From NCBI GenBank assembly GCA_020052615.1, contig JAGVOT010000070.1:22988-86987 (forward strand): a stretch of DNA of 64,000 nucleotides. The letters are read 5' to 3'. Under the pieces are notes generated by a model. That model saw only the letters and a program-made list of their open reading frames with translations, searched no databases and was not told where the DNA came from. Shown here one piece after another: positions 9,001 through 16,822 of the stretch. Positions within the stretch are counted from its first letter, which is position 1, and every line of letters begins with the position of its first letter. Both the position numbers and the translations under genes were made by a program. This stretch comes from Nitrospirota bacterium. Its GTDB lineage: Bacteria > Nitrospirota > UBA9217.

Positions 9001-12000
9001 CCTTAACAGCTACGGGAGGGACACTCCCATATGCCTGGTCGCTTTTATCTGGAGCACTTCCTGATGGGGTCTCGTTAAATGCCGCCACGGGAGAAATCTA
9101 TGGGACACCTTCTACACTTGGGACATTTAATTTCTGGATTCTGGTGACAGACATTAACGGCGTCAGCGGGATAATGCCGTTTACAATTGTCGTTCATAAT
9201 AAGCCAATTCAAATTTTGTCGTCCCTGCTTCCTAACGGAAGCGTGTATAATTATTATTCTGGTACTCTAAATGCGGATGGAGGAACGCCACCCTACCAAT
9301 GGTCGATAACTGGGCAACCGCTCCCCAATGGATTGATACTAAATAACGTAACCGGAGAATTATCGGGCATTCCTGCGAATGCTGGAATATTTAGCTTTAC
9401 CGTTCTGGTAACCGACGCAGATTCTGTTAGCACTTCACGAGAGTTTGGCATTTCGATATTCCCTTACGGAATTGTTAAGGATTATATTTCAGTTTTTGAC
9501 AGTGGTGGAAATGAAACCCCAACTGGGATAGCGGTTGACCAAACAGGGAACATATATGTTTCGGGAAACAGTGATTCCGGTGCCTTTGTAATAAAGTTTA
9601 CGCCTGATGGAATGCAAGCATGGACAAGAATAATTGAGAATGCAAACGCCGAGGATATTTTTGTTGACCAAAATGGATTCATATACATCGCCGGCTATGT
9701 AGGCAATTCGTCAGGTTATGATTTCTTGCTGGTGCAGTACGATGCATCGGGCGTAGTAGTATGGCAAACAACGTACGACAATGGTGGTAATGACTATGCG
9801 TACGGCATTGCTGTTGATTCTGCAGGGAACATTTATATTGCTGGTACAGTCTATGATAGTATCGGTGATCGCGTTCTTGTTTTAAAATATGGCACGAGTA
9901 AAGATATTCTTTGGACACAACAGTATGATGATGGATATGATGACCGTGCAACCTCAATTACGGTTGATGCTAATCATAATGTCTACATTGGAGGCAAATT
10001 CAATAACGGTTCATATGACTATCGAACAATCAAGCTTGATGAAAATGGATCCATTGAGTGGGTAAGAACCTACGATGGCGGAGGCAGTGATTCCGGAAAT
10101 GATATCGACGTAACCGATAATGGCGAGGTACATATAACCGGGTCTTCAACAATCAATGCGGCTGGTGGCCCAAGCGTAGCCTATGTGACTATTAAATATG
10201 ATGCACAAGGGAACGAACTATGGGCCAAGATATTTGATAGAGTTGCCGCCTACGATTCTGCAAGAAGTGTGCAGGTAGATGGCCGGGGCGGTGTGTATGT
10301 AACTGGCGTTTCCACTAACTCTAATCATCGCGATTGCCAAACAATAAAATATGATTCGTCCGGCGATGAAATATGGTCGTATACGCTCGATAATGGCGCT
10401 GATGAATATTGTTATGATATGTATGTTGCCAACGAAACTGATGTATATATTGTAGGAAACTATTTTAATGGAATGAACACAGACATGTTTGTTGCAAAGT
10501 ATACCCAAGTCTATCCACTAATGATAGAAACAGTTGTTCTCCCCTTTGGCATCAGGAACATCTTTAATGCGCAGACTCTCACGGCCACGGGTGGGGCGCT
10601 ACCGTACCTCTGGACGATTGTTGGAGGGGGCTTGCCAACCGGATTAACCCTAAATTCGGCGACAGGTGAAATAGCAGGAGTGCCGACAACCGCCGGGATA
10701 TCGACCTTCACGGTACAGGTAACGGACGCACGGTCTGTATCGACGACAAAGGAGCTATCCATTGCGATTTACGAGCCGCTCGAAATAACAACATCATCAT
10801 TATCATCGGGCACGATCGGCACCTTGTATAGCACGACGCTTGCCGCGAATGGAGGTTTGCAGCCATATACATGGTCAGTGCCTGTCGGCAATCCGCCGAT
10901 CGGCTTAACATTGAGCAGCTCTACCGGAGAAATATCAGGAGAGCCGATAACCTCCGGCACATTGACCTTCATGGTGCAAGTGACGGATGCGCAGTCTATA
11001 TCGACGACAAAGGAACTGTCCATCGCGATTTACGAGCCTCTCGCAATCACGACCGGCAGTCTTGCCGGCGGAGCGTTGGGAACCAGCTACTCACAAACGC
11101 TCGCTGCAACAGGCGGATTGGCTCCTTATACATGGACAGTTGCATCGGGCAGTATACCTGCGGGATTGAGCCTCAACAGCGCGTCAGGAGACTTTTTCGG
11201 GACTCTGACATCAGCAGGTACATACAGCTTTACTATTCAGGTTGCTGATGCGAATGGATCAACCGGAGTCCGGGCATTTACCGTCCCTATCCATGTTGTC
11301 ATCGAAGCTGTCAGCGGGACGAATGGCGCCATTACACCTTCCGGACCGGTGTCGGTGAACGCCGGCGATTCGCAGGCCTTCACGATAACTCCCAATACCG
11401 GCTATCACGTCTCGGATGTGCTGGTGGACAGTGTATCCGTGGGCGCTGTAACAACGTACACATTCGACAGTGTAACCGCAAATCACACAATTCAGGCGAC
11501 CTTCGCGATCAATACCTACACCGTGACGCCGACTGCCGGACCGCACGGGACCATCAGTCCGGCAACGCCGCAGACGGTCAATTTCCTCCAGCCCGTCTCG
11601 TTCACGATCACGCCGAACACGGGCTATCACATCGCATCGGTCACGGGGTGCAACGGGACATTGAACGGCAGCACCTATACGACCGGACCGGTCACGGCAG
11701 ACTGCACGGTATCTGCGATGTTTGCGATCAACACCTATGCGCTCACGGTCACGAAAGCAGGCACAGGCAGCGGCACGGTTACGAGCTCGCCGGCCGGGAT
11801 CAATTGCGGATCCAGCTGCTCGGCGACCTACGACCACGGCACCGTCGTGACCCTGACAGCCGCATCCAGCGTTGACTCGCTCTTTGCCGGATGGAGCGGC
11901 GGTGGCTGTTCCGGCACCGGAACGTGTGTCACGTCCATGGACGCCGCAAAGACCGCGACCACCATATTCAACCAGCACATCACCGTTACCGTGCCGAACG

Positions 12001-12272
12001 GCGGAGAAAGCTGGACCAGGGGAACCACATACACTATCCGCTGGAACTATGTCGGCAATCCCGGGTCCAACGTGAAGATCGAACTTCTTAAAGGCGGTGT
12101 GCTTAGCCGCACCATCACGAGCAGCACATCCCGGGGAAGTGGCGGGATTGGCTCCTACAGCTGGAGGATTTCGAAAAGCCAAGCAACGGGGTCGGATTAC
12201 ACGATCAGGGTCACGAGCACATCGAACAGTAATTACAGAGATACGAGCAATGGAAATTTCACTATTCAGTAG
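6018..12272 (+). CDS. Modular S8 subtilisin-like serine protease with putative-Ig (He_PIG-like), SBBP-type propeller, InlB-B-like and C-terminal Ig-like modules
   Basis: Triad VIAVIDSGVDYTHADL / GYHGTHVAGTIG / GTSMAVPHVAG; repeated DxxGNxYVxG motifs; repeated LPxGLxLxxxTGEIxGxPxxxG units; C-terminal VPNGGESWTRGTTYTIRW module; RBS aaggag. Confidence 0.95.
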   Translation: MKTDFVRACIFPALTVFFFSGSVFAVDGLHEKRPDQGPLAQKQEKNFKKGELIVKFKKEVADQIKKGKHDKHGAKRLKQFKHTGVEIVQLATGMTVEEAIARYMSDTDVEYAEPNYIIYAQDLPKTFPDDPYLSNQWGVYGSLWSPGIMAPEAWSITTGNSDVVIAVIDSGVDYTHADLTTNIWVNPGEISGNGIDDDNNGYIDDIHGINAINGTGNPMDDGYHGTHVAGTIGAVGNNAVGITGVSWNTKIMACKFMSGNPARGSLADALECLEYVKEMKNRGVNVVATNNSYGDATILFTSLFDAINQQRDILFVQAAGNARYDVDYIQVRGNTTSYSRYYLPNYIVVGATTKRDELWFVSNYGRHSVHVGAPGDQIYSTIPNNGYQMDSGTSMAVPHVAGNAALIASRYPTKSAAQIRNLILSGGDVMGDLVSKTLTGRRINAYGSLTCSNSPVFSILKYPMDYSVGVTQHLSAISINCDESIGPVTVTTHSGEIVQLHDDGVSPDLAAGDGIFMGTWTPSVHGDKLVYSSPIGTDEVVTTPLSILTTSVKNAFRNTPYSFLFKAYGGVAPHVWRITSGSLPSGLSLTSPGEIVGIPAETGSFSFGIEAKDLSGLVSQAWLTIAVDEFDSSAFELWGKQYDSAPGVLEVHEVGNSIASDTLGNVFVGGEISRYDSQTWLRPSDAFLVKYDQDGNVVWTRSYDTGTYDGAVSVAVDSENNIYTAGYEHNGINRGYLLVKYDQLGDKLWNTRYEVDQLDSAVTDMAIDASDNIYLIGTASSNNIAVFDKNGIMLRSFTARVNSGIAVDSSGNIYAAGQNLLIKHSPDGGEIWAANSLGTITDLALDVSGNVYISGAILYGSNKDYLIEKYSTGGTPLWSKNYDGTSDDNANDIAVDKLGNIYVTGYADLNFLTLKYSFDGVLLWKKLYDTGNSDFANGIAVDLNENVYVTGRSYNENPISGSNDDCTTVKYKNNDVMIANGGLASATINLAYNAALTATGGTLPYAWSLLSGALPDGVSLNAATGEIYGTPSTLGTFNFWILVTDINGVSGIMPFTIVVHNKPIQILSSLLPNGSVYNYYSGTLNADGGTPPYQWSITGQPLPNGLILNNVTGELSGIPANAGIFSFTVLVTDADSVSTSREFGISIFPYGIVKDYISVFDSGGNETPTGIAVDQTGNIYVSGNSDSGAFVIKFTPDGMQAWTRIIENANAEDIFVDQNGFIYIAGYVGNSSGYDFLLVQYDASGVVVWQTTYDNGGNDYAYGIAVDSAGNIYIAGTVYDSIGDRVLVLKYGTSKDILWTQQYDDGYDDRATSITVDANHNVYIGGKFNNGSYDYRTIKLDENGSIEWVRTYDGGGSDSGNDIDVTDNGEVHITGSSTINAAGGPSVAYVTIKYDAQGNELWAKIFDRVAAYDSARSVQVDGRGGVYVTGVSTNSNHRDCQTIKYDSSGDEIWSYTLDNGADEYCYDMYVANETDVYIVGNYFNGMNTDMFVAKYTQVYPLMIETVVLPFGIRNIFNAQTLTATGGALPYLWTIVGGGLPTGLTLNSATGEIAGVPTTAGISTFTVQVTDARSVSTTKELSIAIYEPLEITTSSLSSGTIGTLYSTTLAANGGLQPYTWSVPVGNPPIGLTLSSSTGEISGEPITSGTLTFMVQVTDAQSISTTKELSIAIYEPLAITTGSLAGGALGTSYSQTLAATGGLAPYTWTVASGSIPAGLSLNSASGDFFGTLTSAGTYSFTIQVADANGSTGVRAFTVPIHVVIEAVSGTNGAITPSGPVSVNAGDSQAFTITPNTGYHVSDVLVDSVSVGAVTTYTFDSVTANHTIQATFAINTYTVTPTAGPHGTISPATPQTVNFLQPVSFTITPNTGYHIASVTGCNGTLNGSTYTTGPVTADCTVSAMFAINTYALTVTKAGTGSGTVTSSPAGINCGSSCSATYDHGTVVTLTAASSVDSLFAGWSGGGCSGTGTCVTSMDAAKTATTIFNQHITVTVPNGGESWTRGTTYTIRWNYVGNPGSNVKIELLKGGVLSRTITSSTSRGSGGIGSYSWRISKSQATGSDYTIRVTSTSNSNYRDTSNGNFTIQ
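10525..11280 (+). repeat. Three tandem ~260-bp putative-Ig (He_PIG-like) units within the subtilase gene
   Basis: Near-identical stretch tcgacgacaaaggagctatccattgcgatttacgagccgctcg (10740-10783) recurs about 260 bp later (11001-11044); a third unit is more diverged. Confidence 0.8.
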
Positions 12273-12280
12273 GTAGTGCG

Positions 12281-12313
12281 CAAGGGAGCAGGAATACTAT
12301 TCCTGCTCCCTTG
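12281..12313 (+). terminator. Perfect 16-bp inverted repeat after the subtilase, likely terminator
   Basis: caagggagcaggaata-c-tattcctgctcccttg, 8 nt after the stop; no long T tract. Confidence 0.65.
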
Positions 12314-12467
12314 CCATTCCTGCTCAGATTCCAGCCTGTACGGTCAGGGCTGGGGTCATGAGCGGGGATTGGGATTGCTCCGAAGAATCGATATTAATGG
12401 AGCGGAGAGAGAATGAATTTGCTTTGAGGGCTTCTCTGCCACGTTAGGAGGATGTTTCCAAACCCGC

Positions 12468-12683
12468 ATGGATAATCTCCTGTCCAACTCCCTCCAGGGG
12501 ACCTGGCGGGATGCGGCGGTCAAGGACGTGACCAAGATGTTCGGCCCGGCGTGCGGGCAGAACTGGTATGCCGTCACCCTGGTCCTTGTCTCAGTCATGG
12601 CATTTCTCGCCTGTTTTGGCGCCGTTCTGGGCGCTGTGGCGGGCACCATCATGAACCGGTTCTTTAAACTTCTGTTGAAATAA
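12468..12683 (+). pseudogene. N-terminally shortened copy of the small membrane protein at 4863, direct repeat copy 2
   Basis: 71-aa ORF MDNLLSNSLQGTWRD...; lacks the first 27 residues, including TM1. Could still be translated. Confidence 0.7.
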
Positions 12684-12793
12684 CCTCGCCCTCTCGATGA
12701 TCCAGCGGGGAGGGACAGAGCCCTGCGTGGTAACGTATGGCCGGTATTAATCAAAGAAAATACCCAATAAAAAAAGGTTTAAAATTATTTTAC

Positions 12794-12821
12794 TTGACAC
12801 CCGGTGAATTTACACTATTAT
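12794..12821 (+). promoter_or_regulatory. Sigma70-like promoter upstream of the 4-heme cytochrome
   Basis: TTGACA-N16-TATTAT in an AT-rich intergenic region; implies a ~280-nt 5' leader. Confidence 0.5.
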
Positions 12822-12848
12822 TGTAGTAATTGAAAATAGGTAATAAGC

Positions 12849-12904
12849 GTTGGTCCCTGAGTGGATGATTATAAACCAACAATGATATGAGCATAATCAC
12901 TCAG
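12849..12904 (+). ncRNA. Candidate structured 5' leader (stem plus possible pseudoknot)
   Basis: CTGAGTG 12857-12863 pairs with CACTCAG 12898-12904; ATTAT 12868-12872 with ATAAT 12893-12897; GTTGGT 12849-12854 can pair with ACCAAC 12875-12880 in the loop. Confidence 0.3.
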
Positions 12905-13036
12905 AATTACTGCAGAAGACCGTATGAAATACATAATAGCTACAAATCAGTCGTGATTAATATATTGATAAATTAAAACAAAATAATATAAGTAGCAAAT
13001 TGTTTTATGTGGTATTGATATTGCATTTTATTTTCC

Positions 13037-13070
13037 GATTGAGAAATAGATAAATGTTTGATTCTCAATC
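13037..13070. promoter_or_regulatory. Inverted repeat GATTGAGAA-N16-TTCTCAATC, possible operator or leader hairpin
   Basis: Perfect 9-bp arms, 40 bp upstream of the cytochrome start. Confidence 0.35.
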
Positions 13071-13109
13071 ATTTAGGAAAATAAACGTAGTTTAATCAAG
13101 GAGCTGCGC

Positions 13110-13934
13110 ATGGAAAGGGAAAAACTAACATCTAGAGCGGGATTCATAATTATATTGAGCATGCTCTATATAGTAGGAATCATGTGTGGCCCGACAGGGG
13201 CTGCTACTACGATCGTAGGCAGTAAACACGATTTTTCCGAAGGAAATAATACGGGTAATACGCCTTTTGCGAGGGCATTTGCCACCGATCCCCTCAACAT
13301 TGGTTTCGGTCTTTTGATCGATGAGGTCTGCGTATTTTGCCATACGCCTCATGGGGCGTCTACTGATGCGGCCAATGGAACGAATACGCTTCTTTGGAAC
13401 CGGGTATCTTCACCTTCACCGGGGTCCGGTTTTGCGGGTTATACCATGTATTCAAGCGCATCGTTTACGATCTCTCCTGCAGCCCCAACAGGCATCAGTA
13501 TGATGTGTATGAGCTGCCACGATGGCGTTACATCGGTCGCTGCAAATATGGGTGCCTTTCCCACCTTGCTGAATGCTCCGGGGACAGGGAATCCCACGGT
13601 CATTTACACTATTGACGGATCGAAGGATGGTGCTATCGGCGATGTGTATGATGGACCGACTGGTTTTTTAGGGATATGGGGAGCGAACATCGGTAATGCA
13701 CTTCCAGGCGGCGGCGGTACCATTGATCTCAGCAATGACCATCCGATCTCCTTTGCCTATCCAGCAACGTCAGCGGTTCTGCAGGAACCGACCGATCCGC
13801 GGTTAAGGCTGTTCGGAACAACAAAGAAACTGGAGTGCGCCACGTGTCACACCGTGCACGATAACACAAACGCGCCTTTTTTAGCGATGCCCAACACGAG
13901 CAGTCTTATGTGCCGAAATTGCCATACGTTGTAG
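13110..13934 (+). CDS. Tetraheme c-type cytochrome, secreted
   Basis: Signal peptide; CVFCH, CMSCH, CATCH, CRNCH. Confidence 0.93.
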   Translation: MEREKLTSRAGFIIILSMLYIVGIMCGPTGAATTIVGSKHDFSEGNNTGNTPFARAFATDPLNIGFGLLIDEVCVFCHTPHGASTDAANGTNTLLWNRVSSPSPGSGFAGYTMYSSASFTISPAAPTGISMMCMSCHDGVTSVAANMGAFPTLLNAPGTGNPTVIYTIDGSKDGAIGDVYDGPTGFLGIWGANIGNALPGGGGTIDLSNDHPISFAYPATSAVLQEPTDPRLRLFGTTKKLECATCHTVHDNTNAPFLAMPNTSSLMCRNCHTL

Positions 13935-13991
13935 CCGGAGAAGGCGAAGCAGTGCTATTTGACGAACGTGAAAGCGGTCCTGGAGGTGGAT

Positions 13992-16772
13992 ATGAGGTCT
14001 AGAACAATAATTCCCATGATCATAATGATCGCCATGACGGGCTTGCTGGTTGCCGGCGTCGTGCAGGCGGCACCCGTAGGGGTGGCGTCGATCACCGAGA
14101 AGATCGACAACCCCGGGCGTGTCGCAGTTGATGCCCAGGGCAACCTCTATGTGACCGAGGCCGCCAAGAACGTTGTTAAAAAATTCAGCAGCAAGGGCAG
14201 ATACCTAGCCTCCCTGACCGTTCCACGACCGCTTGGCATCGCTGCCGACGCCTCCGGATTCCTCTATATCGGCTCGGAAGGCGAAAAAAGAGTGAACGTC
14301 TATGACACCGCGCTCACCTTTGTTCGCAGCATCGGCACGGACGTCCAGAAGCCGAACTCCGTCGCCGTCGATGCCACCGGGATGGTCTATGTCACCGATA
14401 CCCTGCGCAACATTGTCAAGGTGTATGATCCGGCAGGCAGCAGTGTGAACTTCGTGTGGGGCGCTGCCTTCAGAAAGCCCATGGGTGTTGCGGTGAACGA
14501 CGAGGCTGGTGATATCTACGTTGTCGATGTTCCAAAATTGCCGACTTCCAATGGCGAAACCGATGGGACGCGGATCCTGGTTTTCAACAAGTCAGGCGCT
14601 TTCCAGCGGACCATCGGTCAGTCGGTTGGTCAGCAGGCAAAGTACACCGAGGTCGCCTGCGACAAGGGCGGTACGCTTTATGTTACCGACTCGATAGCGA
14701 ATGTCTTCCTATTCAATTCCGTGACCGGCGCTGCTCAAGGCACCCTGTCCGGTTCTGTAAAAGGCATCTTTAATCCCAAGGGTATCGCGATCAGCGGAAA
14801 CGGCCTCGTCTATGTGGCTTCCTATTCGGGCAAGAGCATCGAGGTCTTCGGCTTGGACGGCTACGCGACCATGGACGTTGGTCCGCTTTCGCTGACCTTT
14901 GTCGGTACGCAGTATGCCGGAAATCCCGACCCGATGACCATTGTGATCGCGAACACTGGAAGCGGCACCCTGAACTGGAGCGCAACGGTGGACCGGGATT
15001 GGATCACCCTCGGCAAGCAGGATCCGGTCGGCCCCATGAGCGCGGGCGGGCTCGCGGTCGGCGTGAATATCTCGGCATTCGTCATCGGGACGCAGAGCGG
15101 CACTATAATGATCGATTCCGGCTTCGGCCAGAAGCAGACGGTCAACGTGACTGCTGTTGTTGGCCCGGCGCCTCTTCTGAGCATCAGCAACGGCTGGCTG
15201 AATTTCAGCGCCAAGAAGGGGACGACCCCGGCAGCACAGGGGATCGCGCTCGGGATCGACAACCTGACCGGCCCCGTGGCCTGGAGCATTGCATCGGATT
15301 CGCCCTCGTGGCTTGCCGTATCCCCGGCATCGGGGACGATCTCCGCCTCGGCCGTGACGGGCGCGGCGACAGTCTCCGTGAACACCGCCGGCCTGAAGAT
15401 AGGTTCCTACTCAGGTATCCTGACCGTATCCGCGCCCGGCGTCATTGGGACCGGCGGCAAGATCACGGTCAACCTCACGGTCACTCCTTCCACCAAGATC
15501 AACGTAAACACGAACCGGCCTGACGCAACCTTCTCGGTAAGCGGCCCGGCCAGCTATAGCGGCAGCGGCGAAGTCTGGAGCATGGAGGATGTGCCTGCAG
15601 GCGACTATACGGTGACCTTTAACACGGTCGCCGGGTACAAGAAGCCCCTGCCCCAGGCCAAGTCCCTTGCTGGAGACGGAGAGGTGACGTTCGGCGGCAC
15701 TTACGCCTCGCTGCAGGAACTCGCAGCGAAGAAGAACATTGTCGTTGCCAAAGGCCCGGGCGCGAGGAATGACGCCCTGGTAAAGGCCTATAAGAACAAC
15801 GGGACGCCGGTCGCGTTCGACCTGGTCGCCCTGAGCACCCGCTTCGGCGCAAACGTCGCTGTAGGTGATATCGACAACGACGGCGAGGCCGAACTCATCG
15901 TCGGGGCTGGTGACGGAACAGCCAATCCCGCGACGGTGCGCGTGTTCAAAGCCGACAAGACGCAGGTCCTCGAGTTCGTGCCTTTCGGTTCTCTGAACGG
16001 CGTCCGCGTGACGGCGGCCGACCTGAATGGCGACGGCATGGCGGAGATCATCGTCTCTCCGGCCGGCGGAGCAGACAACGCGGGCAAGGTAGCGGTCTAC
16101 ACTTACGATGCGGCACAGAAGAAGATGGCTGCCACGGGCATTGAGTTCACTGCGTATACCCATGCCTACGGCGCGAACATCGCGGCTGCAGACATCGACG
16201 GCACCGGGAAGCCGGTGATTGTTACGGCACCCGGCCTTGGCAAGCAGAGCCCGGCCCTGGTCAAGCTCTGGAAGGTGGACACAACGCCTCCTGTCGGCAA
16301 ATGGACTGCCACGCTGCTGAAGGACATCTCGCTGGGCGGCGCATACGGCGCAACGGTCGCTGCCGGTGATGTAGACAGTGACGGCAATGACGAGATCATC
16401 GTAGGAACGAGCGGCGACAATGCGATGGTCACGATCGTGAAGGCCGACGGGTCCCGCTCGGGCTTCAAGGCCTTCGATAAGAATACGGTGAACGTGGCCG
16501 CGGCGGACCTGGACGGCGACGGCATTGCTGAGATTATCGCGGCCCAGGGCCCCAACATCAGCCAGACGGGCACAGCGGACAAGAGCGCAGGTAACGGCAA
16601 GCAGGGGAAGAAGAAGGACGGGAAGGAAAGGGAAGTTGAATACAGCGATGCAGACCAGGAGCGCGGCGTGGTACGGGTGTTCAGCGCCTCAGGCAAACTG
16701 AACTTTGTCATTGCTCCGTTCGAAGGTGCGCAGGACGGAATCAATATTGCAGTCGGTGATCTCGGCATCTAG
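13992..16772 (+). CDS. Secreted NHL propeller + BACON-like Ig + FG-GAP/VCBS repeat protein
   Basis: NHL-type repeats (NPGRVAVDAQGNLYVTEAAKNVVKKF...), BACON-like W(L)AVSPASGTISAS, and Ca-loop repeats GDIDNDGEAELIVG, ADLNGDGMAEIIVS, GDVDSDGNDEIIVG, ADLDGDGIAEIIA. ATG at 13992 has RBS ggaggt. Confidence 0.9.
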   Translation: MRSRTIIPMIIMIAMTGLLVAGVVQAAPVGVASITEKIDNPGRVAVDAQGNLYVTEAAKNVVKKFSSKGRYLASLTVPRPLGIAADASGFLYIGSEGEKRVNVYDTALTFVRSIGTDVQKPNSVAVDATGMVYVTDTLRNIVKVYDPAGSSVNFVWGAAFRKPMGVAVNDEAGDIYVVDVPKLPTSNGETDGTRILVFNKSGAFQRTIGQSVGQQAKYTEVACDKGGTLYVTDSIANVFLFNSVTGAAQGTLSGSVKGIFNPKGIAISGNGLVYVASYSGKSIEVFGLDGYATMDVGPLSLTFVGTQYAGNPDPMTIVIANTGSGTLNWSATVDRDWITLGKQDPVGPMSAGGLAVGVNISAFVIGTQSGTIMIDSGFGQKQTVNVTAVVGPAPLLSISNGWLNFSAKKGTTPAAQGIALGIDNLTGPVAWSIASDSPSWLAVSPASGTISASAVTGAATVSVNTAGLKIGSYSGILTVSAPGVIGTGGKITVNLTVTPSTKINVNTNRPDATFSVSGPASYSGSGEVWSMEDVPAGDYTVTFNTVAGYKKPLPQAKSLAGDGEVTFGGTYASLQELAAKKNIVVAKGPGARNDALVKAYKNNGTPVAFDLVALSTRFGANVAVGDIDNDGEAELIVGAGDGTANPATVRVFKADKTQVLEFVPFGSLNGVRVTAADLNGDGMAEIIVSPAGGADNAGKVAVYTYDAAQKKMAATGIEFTAYTHAYGANIAAADIDGTGKPVIVTAPGLGKQSPALVKLWKVDTTPPVGKWTATLLKDISLGGAYGATVAAGDVDSDGNDEIIVGTSGDNAMVTIVKADGSRSGFKAFDKNTVNVAAADLDGDGIAEIIAAQGPNISQTGTADKSAGNGKQGKKKDGKEREVEYSDADQERGVVRVFSASGKLNFVIAPFEGAQDGINIAVGDLGI

Positions 16773-16822
16773 ACATACTCAATTAACGAAAAAGGCGCGG
16801 CATGCAAGAAGGAGCGTTGAAC

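Noticed and set aside
12713-13109. Possible c-di-GMP/cGAMP (GEMM) riboswitch upstream of the cytochromes
   Set aside because: Looked for because such riboswitches precede cytochrome genes in Geobacter; the conserved GEMM core sequences were not seen here. Other structure is reported separately at low confidence.
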